The notes beneath the pieces were generated by a model. It saw only the letters and a list, made by a program, of their open reading frames with translations, ran no database searches and was not told the DNA's origin. 11,582 nt of DNA from Gemmatimonadota bacterium (lineage in GTDB: Bacteria; Gemmatimonadota; Gemmatimonadetes; Gemmatimonadales; GWC2-71-9). The DNA is taken from the NCBI GenBank assembly GCA_003221085.1, contig QHUD01000028.1, positions 1-11,582 of the forward strand. The letters are read 5' to 3'. The position numbers were made by a program, and so were the translations under genes. Positions 6,430 to 11,582 of this stretch are shown here, piece by piece. How positions within the stretch are numbered: position 1 is the first letter of the stretch; each line of letters begins with the position of its first letter.

Positions 6430-7020
6430 ATGGCAACCACCGCTTTGACATCGCCGCCAACCCGGCCCCAGGGAGCCCGCTCATTCCTCGGCAAGCTCAA
6501 TGGCCCGTGGCACAAGCGGACGCTGCAGGTGTTCCTGATGATCGTCCTCGCCCACTGGGCCGAGCATCTCATGCAGGCGTACCAGGTGTATGTCTCGGGG
6601 TGGCCGCGGCACCAGGCGCGCGGCGTCCTGGGCCAGGCGTTCCCCTGGCTCATCCACTCGGAAGTGCTCCACTACGGGTACGCCCTCATCATGCTGGCCG
6701 GCATCTGGACGTTGTTACCCGGCTTCGTGGGCCGGTCGCGCACCTGGTGGGTCGCGGCGCTCGTGATTCAGTTCTGGCATCACATCGAGCACGCGCTGCT
6801 GCAAGGTCAAGTCATCGCGGGCCGGACGCTGTTCGGGGCCGCCGCCCCCACGAGCATCGTGCAGATCTGGATCCCGCGAGTCGAACTGCACCTCTTCTAC
6901 AACACGCTGGTCTTCATGCCGATGATCGTGGCCATGTACTACCACGTGTTCCCGGGTGCGCCCGACGCCGCGAGGACGCGGTGCAGCTGCGCGTTCCATC
7001 CCCACGCAGCGACGACCTGA
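6430..7020 (+). CDS. Four-helix integral membrane protein with paired His motifs
   Basis: Uncharacterised membrane protein of 196 residues from ATG 6430. Hydrophobic segments are seen at about residues 32-55, 74-100, 105-125 and 153-175. Histidines cluster in or beside them: HWAEH (42, 46), HSEVLHY (76, 81), HHIEH (117, 118, 121), His154 and His172. Similar proteins with the HWAEH and HHxEH motifs occur as hypothetical proteins in other bacteria. The motifs recall the metal-binding His boxes of membrane desaturases and hydroxylases or haem ligands, but the order does not fit a known enzyme and no reaction can be assigned. The tail after residue 175 is short and contains Cys-Ser-Cys. The open frame extends back to 6352, but the promoter lies inside that part, so the ATG at 6430 is preferred. 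It is a single gene between the regulator remnant and convergent minus-strand genes. Confidence 0.8.
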   Translation: MATTALTSPPTRPQGARSFLGKLNGPWHKRTLQVFLMIVLAHWAEHLMQAYQVYVSGWPRHQARGVLGQAFPWLIHSEVLHYGYALIMLAGIWTLLPGFVGRSRTWWVAALVIQFWHHIEHALLQGQVIAGRTLFGAAAPTSIVQIWIPRVELHLFYNTLVFMPMIVAMYYHVFPGAPDAARTRCSCAFHPHAATT

Positions 7021-7032
7021 CATCACTCGGCC

Positions 7033-7464
7033 TCACGCCCCTTCCACGAATCGCTTCAAGCCCGCTAGCATCATGCCCCAGTTTTTCTCCGAATGCTCGC
7101 GCGCCTGTTCGGTGAGATTGTTGTCCTGAGACAGTGAAACACGCGTTCCGGGACCTTCGGCGGACAGCTCGATGGTCACCGTGTGGTAGCTGCCTGGCTC
7201 GTCCGGGAGGCCGGACAGCGGACTGAAGTGCGTGTACTGAAGCGTGCGAGCCGGTTTGAGCTGAAGAATCACGCCCTTGTCCTCATACGACTTGCCTTGC
7301 CACACCCCTTTCCAGATGATCGCGCTGCCTTCCCTCCATTCCGAGACCACGTTGGTACCGAACATGTACTGTTTAATGGCCGCGGGCGTGACAAGCGCGT
7401 CCCACACTTTGCTACTGGTGGCGTTGATCGTTATGGCGGCCTTGGCGATGAGGTTCTTGTTCAT
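7033..7464 (-). CDS. SRPBCC/AHSA1-family protein
   Basis: Small cytoplasmic helix-grip protein of 143 residues. ATG 7464-7462 is preceded by AAAGGA six bases away, which decides the start over an upstream TTG- or ATG-like extension to 7563. The family pattern is clear: KAAITINATSSKVWDALVTP (first strand plus helix with the W-x-A-L-T-P signature), QYMFGTNVVSEWREGSAIIW, then strands ending in LQYTHFSPLSG and VTIELS, and a long C-terminal helix SEKNWGMMLAGLKRFVEG. Members bind hydrophobic ligands or assist Hsp90; the role here is unknown. It lies on the same strand as the NmrA-like gene but 288 bp downstream, so co-transcription is uncertain. It converges on the membrane protein gene with 12 bp between stops. 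Confidence 0.88.
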   Translation of the reverse strand: MNKNLIAKAAITINATSSKVWDALVTPAAIKQYMFGTNVVSEWREGSAIIWKGVWQGKSYEDKGVILQLKPARTLQYTHFSPLSGLPDEPGSYHTVTIELSAEGPGTRVSLSQDNNLTEQAREHSEKNWGMMLAGLKRFVEGA

Positions 7465-7752
7465 GGGGTATCCTTTCGCGTTCACGCGCCAAATCCCGGA
7501 GACATTACCCGCGGTTCGACCGTTCTCCATGGCGAGATTCCATTGGGTGGACCGTCGAGCCATGGCGTCGTCGTGTCGATTCTGGCCCCTCCCGAACGAC
7601 GAATCAATAGACAGCCGGTTGACGACCGGAGGGAGCTATGACTTGTGTCTGTCGCGGACAATCGTTGGTGATGGAAAGGCATGCCCGAGCGCATACGATC
7701 GAACCGGATTGAGCGAAGGCGTGACGGCTGCGTGTGTGTTCACGTTCCCATC
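7465..7752. other. Intergenic stretch with no supported gene
   Basis: The 288 bp between the SRPBCC gene and the end of the NmrA-like gene hold the SRPBCC ribosome binding site (AAAGGA, complement of about 7471-7476). I see no coding frame with a good start, no clear promoter and no strong terminator hairpin. Confidence 0.5.
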
Positions 7753-8610
7753 CTATCGAAACGACGCGGCGTAGTCGCGGGCGAAATCGCGAATCGTGCG
7801 CGGCGCGCGACCGAGGAGGCGCCGGACGGTCGGTGAAACCGTGGCTGTCGGTCCGCCATCCCTCTGGTAGGCCGCGATCGCAAGCATCGCATCGATGGCC
7901 GGCGCAGCCACGCCCCGCGCCGCCAGGCGAGCGCGGGCTTCCTCCATGGATACGGGCCGGTACGTAACCTTTCGGCCGGTGGCTTCTGACAGAACAGCCG
8001 CGAGGTCGGCAAAGCCCACGGCCGTCCCCCCAGTGAGGACGTACTTCTTGCCCACGTGCACCTCGGGATGAAGCAGTACCTCCGCTGCCACTGCCGCGAT
8101 GTCCCGCGTGTCGATGAACGGCACGCGCCCGTCGCCGATCGGCGAGTAGATGACGCCCTCCGCGCGCACGGACTCGGCGACGTCCCCCAGCCAATTCTGC
8201 ATGAAGGCGTGTGGGCGCAGGATCGTCCATTGCGGTCGCGTACTCAACAGCGCCTGCTCGACCTGCCAATGCTCCCGCGCGATGGCCGACTTCGAGTGGT
8301 CGGATGCGCCCAGGGCCGAGAGCTTGACGATGTGCTCCACGCCCAGCCGTTCGGCCGCGCGAACCACCCCGATCTGGACTCGTGCGAAGTCCGGTTCGTT
8401 TCCGGTCAGCAGGAACAGCCGGGTCGTCCCGGCGATTGCGGCTTCGACCTGGCTGGCGTCGTCGAGGTCGGCCTGCACCCATGAGACGAGGGGCAACGAC
8501 CGCGCCTTGCTCGCGTTTCGGTGTACGGCGCGTGTGCTGGCGCCCGCAGCCGACAGCAAGCGAACCAGCTCACTGCCGATAGTGCCCGTACTTCCCGTGA
8601 TCGTGATCAG
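7753..8610 (-). CDS. NmrA-like/atypical SDR NAD(P)-binding protein
   Basis: Cytoplasmic Rossmann-fold protein of 285 residues if it begins at CTG 8610-8608. That reading starts ITITGSTGTIGSELVRLL, which contains the dinucleotide motif GxxGxxG at residues 6-12 and matches where relatives begin (MxLVTGATG). The next usable conventional start, TTG at 8559, would delete this motif. Other features are ADLDDASQVEAAIAG, RLFLLTG, HIVKLSALGA (the strand before the active-site region), WTILRPHAFMQNWL, GRVPFIDTRDIAAVAAEVL and a C-terminal helix near RDFARDYAASF. NmrA-like proteins include regulators and quinone or NADPH-dependent reductases; no substrate can be named. A TGA in frame at 8655-8653 bounds the frame upstream. 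A one-base slip in the GGGGG run (8628-8632) would instead join it to a TTG at 8656 or GTG at 8665. It diverges from the DGPF gene. Confidence 0.85.
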   Translation of the reverse strand: MITITGSTGTIGSELVRLLSAAGASTRAVHRNASKARSLPLVSWVQADLDDASQVEAAIAGTTRLFLLTGNEPDFARVQIGVVRAAERLGVEHIVKLSALGASDHSKSAIAREHWQVEQALLSTRPQWTILRPHAFMQNWLGDVAESVRAEGVIYSPIGDGRVPFIDTRDIAAVAAEVLLHPEVHVGKKYVLTGGTAVGFADLAAVLSEATGRKVTYRPVSMEEARARLAARGVAAPAIDAMLAIAAYQRDGGPTATVSPTVRRLLGRAPRTIRDFARDYAASFR

Positions 8611-8787
8611 AGGATGCTCGAGTAGGCGGGGGTAAGTCGGTCTGTTTCCCCGTCAACGTGTCCACAGCGGCGATGGTTCCGAAGAAGGCGAGCTTCCGCC
8701 GTTTCAATAACTTAGCACTCGTGTCGATCTCGAGGCCTCGCGTTCGTCGTGTGGGGAGAGAACGCGAAACCCTACGAGGAGGCGACT
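8611..8787. other. Divergent intergenic region
   Basis: It separates the NmrA-like gene (minus) from the first DGPF gene (plus) and must hold both sets of control signals. GAGGAGG at about 8776-8782, six bases before the ATG at 8788, is the ribosome site of the DGPF gene. A locally AT-rich stretch lies at 8701-8716 (GTTTCAATAACTTAGC); I could not pair it with a convincing -35 box. Confidence 0.4.
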
Positions 8788-9147
8788 ATGCGATTCCTGT
8801 CGATCGTGAAGGCGTCGGAAAACCAAGGGCCCCCGCCCCAGCCGCTCCTGGACGCCATGGCCAAGCTGACCGAGGACTCCCTCAGGGACGGCTCGCTGGT
8901 CCAGACCGGAGGACTGTCCGCCAGCTCGACGGCAGCACGGGTCCGTATCTCCGGAGGGAAGCTCATGGTGACCGACGGGCCCTTCGCCGAGGCCAAGGAG
9001 GTCGTCGGGGGTTACGCCGTGCTGGAGGCCAAGTCGCGGGCAGAGGCGCTCGAGGCGACGCGGCAATTCATGCAGCTGCACCAGCAGCACTGGCCGGGGT
9101 GGGAGGGGGAGTGCGAGATTCGTGAGCTGTGCTTCCTGGCCCCCTGA
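8788..9147 (+). CDS. YciI-like DGPF-domain protein (copy 1)
   Basis: Small cytoplasmic protein of 119 residues with the ferredoxin-like YCII/DGPF fold. The ATG at 8788 follows a strong GAGGAGG. It opens MRFLSIVKAS, the usual first strand of the family, and carries the signature TDGPFAEAKE with Asp63, followed by VVGGYAVLEA and a C-terminal EIRELCFL strand. The biochemical role of DGPF proteins is not settled; they are often found beside extracytoplasmic-function sigma factor genes, and none is seen in this window. The middle is shorter than in the two copies at 10752 and 11185, and the C-terminal extension DDFGP found in those is absent. The propeller gene follows after 27 bp with its own ribosome site, so the two may share a transcript. 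Confidence 0.92.
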   Translation: MRFLSIVKASENQGPPPQPLLDAMAKLTEDSLRDGSLVQTGGLSASSTAARVRISGGKLMVTDGPFAEAKEVVGGYAVLEAKSRAEALEATRQFMQLHQQHWPGWEGECEIRELCFLAP

Positions 9148-9174
9148 CGGGGCGGGTCCTGAAAGGAGTGCGTC

Positions 9175-10353
9175 ATGAGCGGCGTACGAGTACTGGTCGG
9201 CACGCGAAAGGGAGCGTTCATCCTGACGGCCGATGGCAAGCGCAAGCAGTGGGACGTGAGCGGCCCGCACTTTGCGGGCTGGGAGATCTACCATCTGAAA
9301 GGCTCGCCCGTCGATCCCAACCGTCTGTACGCGTCGCAGTCCAGCGGCTGGTTTGGACAGGTCATCCAACGCTCGTGTGACGGCGGCAAGACGTGGGAGA
9401 CGCCCGGCGGGGGGATGACCAAGACGGCGGACGGCATGCCGGCCGGCGAGAGCAACAAATTCGTCTACGACACGTCGCCGGATACCGGCAAGCCACTCAC
9501 TACGCACCAGTTCTACGACGGCACGCAGCATCCCTGGGAGTTCAAGCGCGTCTGGCACCTCGAGCCGTCGCTCACCGATCCGGACACCGTGTACGCCGGC
9601 GTGGAGGACGCGGGACTGTTCCGCACGAGCGACGGCGGCAAGACGTGGCAGGAGCTCGCCGGTCTGCGCGGCCACGGCACCGGGCCTAAGTGGCAGCCGG
9701 GCGCCGGCGGGATGTGCCTGCACACGATCCTGCTCGATCCGACGAACGCCCGGCGGATGTACGTGGCCATCTCGGCCGCGGGCGCGTTCCGCTCCGACGA
9801 CGGCGGCGCGACGTGGAAACCGATCAACCGGGGCCTCCACTCCCAGTACATCCCCGACCCTATTGCCGAGGTGGGCCATTGCGTGCACCGCATCGCGCTG
9901 CACCGCTCGCGGCCCGGCGTGCTTTTCATGCAGAAGCATTGGGACGTGATGCGCTCGGACGACGCCGGCGACTCGTGGCACGAGATCAGCGGCAACCTGC
10001 CGACTGACTTCGGCTTCGTGATCGACGTGCATGCGCACGAGCCGGAGACTGTCTACGTCATCCCCATCAAGAGCGACTCCGAGCACTACGTGCCCGACGG
10101 GAAGCTGCGCGTGTATCGCAGCCGCAAGGGCGGGAATGACTGGGAAGCGCTCACCAAGGGCCTGCCGCAGCGTGACTGTTACGTCAACGTGTTGCGCGAC
10201 GCGATGGCGGTCGACTCGCTCGATACGTGCGGGGTGTATTTCGGCACCACCGGCGGGCAGGTATACCTGTCGGCCGACGCCGGGGACAATTGGACGGCGA
10301 TCGTCCGCGATCTCCCCGCCGTCCTGTCCGTCGAGGTCCAGACGCTGCGGTGA
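9175..10353 (+). CDS. Asp-box (BNR) beta-propeller protein, sialidase-like fold
   Basis: A 392-residue propeller starting at ATG 9175 after AAAGGAG, six bases upstream. It starts with [15 protein letters not shown] and has no signal peptide, so it should stay in the cytoplasm. Asp-box motifs (SxDxGxxW) recur at residues 67-74, 152-158, 207-214, 261-268, 316-323 and 366-373, the first as SCDGGKTW and the last as SADAGDNW; each sits at the turn of a propeller blade. Blade spacing is about 50-60 residues after the first. Names such as exo-alpha-sialidase are often given to this family, but I see no set of sialidase Arg and Tyr residues that would show catalysis, so a binding or scaffold role is as likely. 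Its stop overlaps the start of the beta-grasp gene by GTGA, which argues for joint function. Confidence 0.9.
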   Translation: MSGVRVLVGTRKGAFILTADGKRKQWDVSGPHFAGWEIYHLKGSPVDPNRLYASQSSGWFGQVIQRSCDGGKTWETPGGGMTKTADGMPAGESNKFVYDTSPDTGKPLTTHQFYDGTQHPWEFKRVWHLEPSLTDPDTVYAGVEDAGLFRTSDGGKTWQELAGLRGHGTGPKWQPGAGGMCLHTILLDPTNARRMYVAISAAGAFRSDDGGATWKPINRGLHSQYIPDPIAEVGHCVHRIALHRSRPGVLFMQKHWDVMRSDDAGDSWHEISGNLPTDFGFVIDVHAHEPETVYVIPIKSDSEHYVPDGKLRVYRSRKGGNDWEALTKGLPQRDCYVNVLRDAMAVDSLDTCGVYFGTTGGQVYLSADAGDNWTAIVRDLPAVLSVEVQTLR

Positions 10354-10646
10354 TCCGCGTCGTGCTCCCGCCGCATCTGCGGACGCTGGCGCAGGTCAAA
10401 GGTGAGGTGACGCTGGAGGTACCGGGCCGGGTCACTCGGGGCGCGGTGCTCGACGCGCTCGAAGCCCGCTATCCCGTGCTGCGCGGGACGATCCGCGACC
10501 ACGTCACCGAGCAGCGACGGCCGTTCCTGCGGTTCTTTGCCTGCGCGCGGGATTTGACCCACGAGCCGCCGGACGCTCCCCTGCCCGCCGCGGTCGTTGA
10601 GGGGACGGAGCCTTTCGTCGTGCTGGGAGCCATCGCCGGCGGGTAG
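10350..10646 (+). CDS. MoaD/ThiS-like ubiquitin-fold protein with a C-terminal Gly-Gly
   Basis: A 98-residue beta-grasp protein. The GTG at 10350 overlaps the propeller stop (GTGA). It begins [20 protein letters not shown], continues with [20 protein letters not shown] (the helix of the fold) and ends [10 protein letters not shown], so the final two residues are the free Gly-Gly that sulfur carriers activate by adenylation. In MoaD and ThiS this tail becomes a thiocarboxylate used for molybdopterin or thiazole synthesis. No moaE, thiazole or molybdenum genes, and no E1-like partner, are in the window, so its acceptor is unknown. The unusual fixed neighbour is the propeller, with which translation is coupled. 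A REP-like hairpin follows directly. Confidence 0.88.
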   Translation: MIRVVLPPHLRTLAQVKGEVTLEVPGRVTRGAVLDALEARYPVLRGTIRDHVTEQRRPFLRFFACARDLTHEPPDAPLPAAVVEGTEPFVVLGAIAGG

Positions 10647-10652
10647 GGCTCA

Positions 10653-10684
10653 CCCCCTATCCCCGCTCCCTCGGGGAGAGGGGG
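10653..10684. repeat. REP-like hairpin, possible terminator or transcript stabiliser
   Basis: A left arm CCCCCTATCCCCG (10653-10665) and right arm CGGGGAGAGGGGG (10672-10684) pair over 13 bp with one A-G mismatch, around the loop CTCCCT. It starts seven bases after the stop of the MoaD-like gene. There is no T-run, so it is not a classical intrinsic terminator; sequences of this CCCTCTCCCCG type are common as dispersed extragenic palindromes in high-GC genomes. Confidence 0.7.
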
Positions 10685-10751
10685 ACGAAATCCGTCGATC
10701 TCGCCGCCACTCACTCGTCGTATGGGTAGACAATCACGAGGAGAGCAGACC

Positions 10752-11180
10752 ATGCGATTCATGGTGCTGGTTAAAGCCAACAAGGACTCTGAAGCGAGCG
10801 TCCTGCCGGACGAGAAGATGCTGACCGAGATGGGGAAGTTCAACATGGAGCTCGAGAAGGCCGGTGTGCTGCTCGCAGCGGAGGGGCTACAAGCGAGCTC
10901 CAAGGGCGCGCGTGTCAAATTCTCGGGAAGCAAGCGGACCGTGATCGACGGGCCCTTCGCGGAAACGAAGGAGCTGATTGCCGGCTTCTGGCTGTGGGAG
11001 GTCAAGTCGCTGGACGAGGCTATCGAGTGGCTGAAGCGGGCCCCGTTCCGGGATGGCGAAGTGGAGATCCGCCAGGTGTTCGAGGTGGACGACTTCGGTC
11101 CCGCGCTCAAGCCCGAATTCAAGGAGCAGGAGGAGCGCGTGCGCGCCCAGTCCGCCGGGAAGGCCAAGAAGGGGAGATAG
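10752..11180 (+). CDS. YciI-like DGPF-domain protein (copy 2)
   Basis: A 142-residue paralog of the gene at 8788 and close to the one at 11185. ATG 10752 is preceded by GAGGAGA about eight bases away. It begins MRFMVLVKANKDSEA and carries GKRTVIDGPFAETKELIAGF-type sequence here as SKRTVIDGPFAETKE (Asp66), then EAIEWLKRAPF, EIRQVFEVDDFG and a short Lys/Arg-rich tail (AGKAKKGR). The last part is an extension not seen in copy 1. The role is that of the DGPF family in general, which is unknown in detail. Copy 3 begins four bases after its stop, so the two form a tight pair. Confidence 0.92.
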   Translation: MRFMVLVKANKDSEASVLPDEKMLTEMGKFNMELEKAGVLLAAEGLQASSKGARVKFSGSKRTVIDGPFAETKELIAGFWLWEVKSLDEAIEWLKRAPFRDGEVEIRQVFEVDDFGPALKPEFKEQEERVRAQSAGKAKKGR

Positions 11181-11184
11181 GACC

Positions 11185-11582
11185 ATGCGATTCATGATCA
11201 TTGTAAAGGCCACCAAGGACTCGGAAGCCGAGGTCATGCCGATCGGGCCGCCCTGGGAGCCTCTCTTTGCCGAGATGGCCAAGTACCACGAGGAGCTACA
11301 ACGGGCGGGTGTCCTGCTCGATGCCTCGGGACTCCAGCCGAGCTCGAAGGGCTGGCGGATCAAATACTCCGGAGGCAAGCGCACCGTGATCGACGGACCC
11401 TTCGCCGAGGCCAAGGAGCTCGTCGCCGGCTACACGCTCATCCAGGTGAAGTCACGGGAAGAGGCGCTCGAATGGGCCAGGCGTTTCCCCAATCCCGCGC
11501 TGGAGGACGGTGAGATCGAGGTGCGCCAGCTGTACGAGCTGGACGATTTCGGTCCCAGCGAATCGGTGGAGCGTTTCCGCAG
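11185..11582 (+). CDS. YciI-like DGPF-domain protein (copy 3, partial at window end)
   Basis: The visible 132 residues from ATG 11185 begin MRFMIIVKATKDSEA, contain KRTVIDGPFAEAKELVAGY and the extension QLYELDDFGPSE, and run off the window. GGGGAGA, about seven to ten bases upstream, serves as ribosome site and overlaps the end of copy 2. Compared with copy 2 it has an insertion after residue 18 (PIGPPWEP) that is common in longer DGPF proteins. Copies 2 and 3 are much closer to each other than to copy 1, which points to a tandem duplication. Confidence 0.92.
   Translation, partial: MRFMIIVKATKDSEAEVMPIGPPWEPLFAEMAKYHEELQRAGVLLDASGLQPSSKGWRIKYSGGKRTVIDGPFAEAKELVAGYTLIQVKSREEALEWARRFPNPALEDGEIEVRQLYELDDFGPSESVERFR

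Noticed and set aside
7618..7640. TTGACG followed by TATGAC on the plus strand as a promoter
   Set aside because: The spacing is only about 12 bp and no supported plus-strand gene follows.
7604..8482. Second minus-strand frame of 292 codons overlapping the NmrA-like gene
   Set aside because: Composition is Arg/Gly-rich with no motif, and the Rossmann protein in the other frame explains the region.
8704..10086. Long minus-strand open frame of 460 codons opposite the propeller and first DGPF gene
   Set aside because: It is antisense to two genes with clear family motifs and good ribosome sites. Its peptide is Arg/His/Pro-rich with no recognisable domain, a common artefact in GC-rich DNA.
1..11582. 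CRISPR array, tRNA, rRNA or insertion sequence
   Set aside because: No regularly spaced repeats, no tRNA-like cloverleaf noticed, no transposase motif and no terminal inverted repeats were seen by eye; a tRNA scan could not be run.

Overview
The window is high-GC DNA from a Gram-negative (diderm) bacterium: it carries a TolC-type outer-membrane channel with an RND pump, GTG and TTG starts are used, and the third codon positions are very GC-rich. The mix of a metal RND operon headed by a GDCCVxC protein, DGPF/YCII proteins, an Asp-box propeller joined to a MoaD-like protein and an NmrA-type protein would fit Gemmatimonadota or a similar soil lineage. That assignment is inference; no marker gene is present.

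Left part (1-3932, minus strand): a compact metal-efflux operon. Read in its own direction it starts at a promoter with almost no leader, then encodes a 65-aa Cys-rich GDCCVxC protein, a small exported Cys/Met/His protein, a TolC-family channel, a CusB-like lipoprotein adaptor with Met-rich ends, and a CusA-type RND pump that runs off the window. The last three genes are joined by 4-bp stop/start overlaps. The predicted role is export of Cu(I)/Ag(I)-like metal across both membranes.

Middle part (3940-6330): a disturbed region. It has an inverted repeat over a -35-like box, a short ORF that reads through only if two homopolymer runs are each one base shorter, a GTG-overlapping gene for a truncated nuclease-like protein, a convergent FAD/NAD(P) disulfide-type oxidoreductase, and the frameshifted C-terminal piece of a Cys-containing transcriptional regulator.

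Right-middle part (6391-8787): a near-leaderless gene for a four-helix membrane protein with paired His motifs (plus strand), then an AHSA1/SRPBCC protein and an NmrA-like NAD(P)-binding protein (minus strand). The Rossmann motif of the latter lies upstream of its first conventional start codon.

Right part (8788-11582, plus strand): a DGPF/YCII protein, an Asp-box beta-propeller overlapping by GTGA a MoaD/ThiS-like beta-grasp protein that ends in Gly-Gly, a REP-like hairpin, and two more tandem DGPF paralogs, the last cut by the window end.

The most novel-looking items are the propeller plus GG-tailed beta-grasp pair set among DGPF genes, the His-rich membrane protein, and the two small Cys-rich proteins at the head of the efflux operon. 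Four or five apparent single-base frame slips, most of them in homopolymers, call for a check of sequence quality before any decay is inferred.
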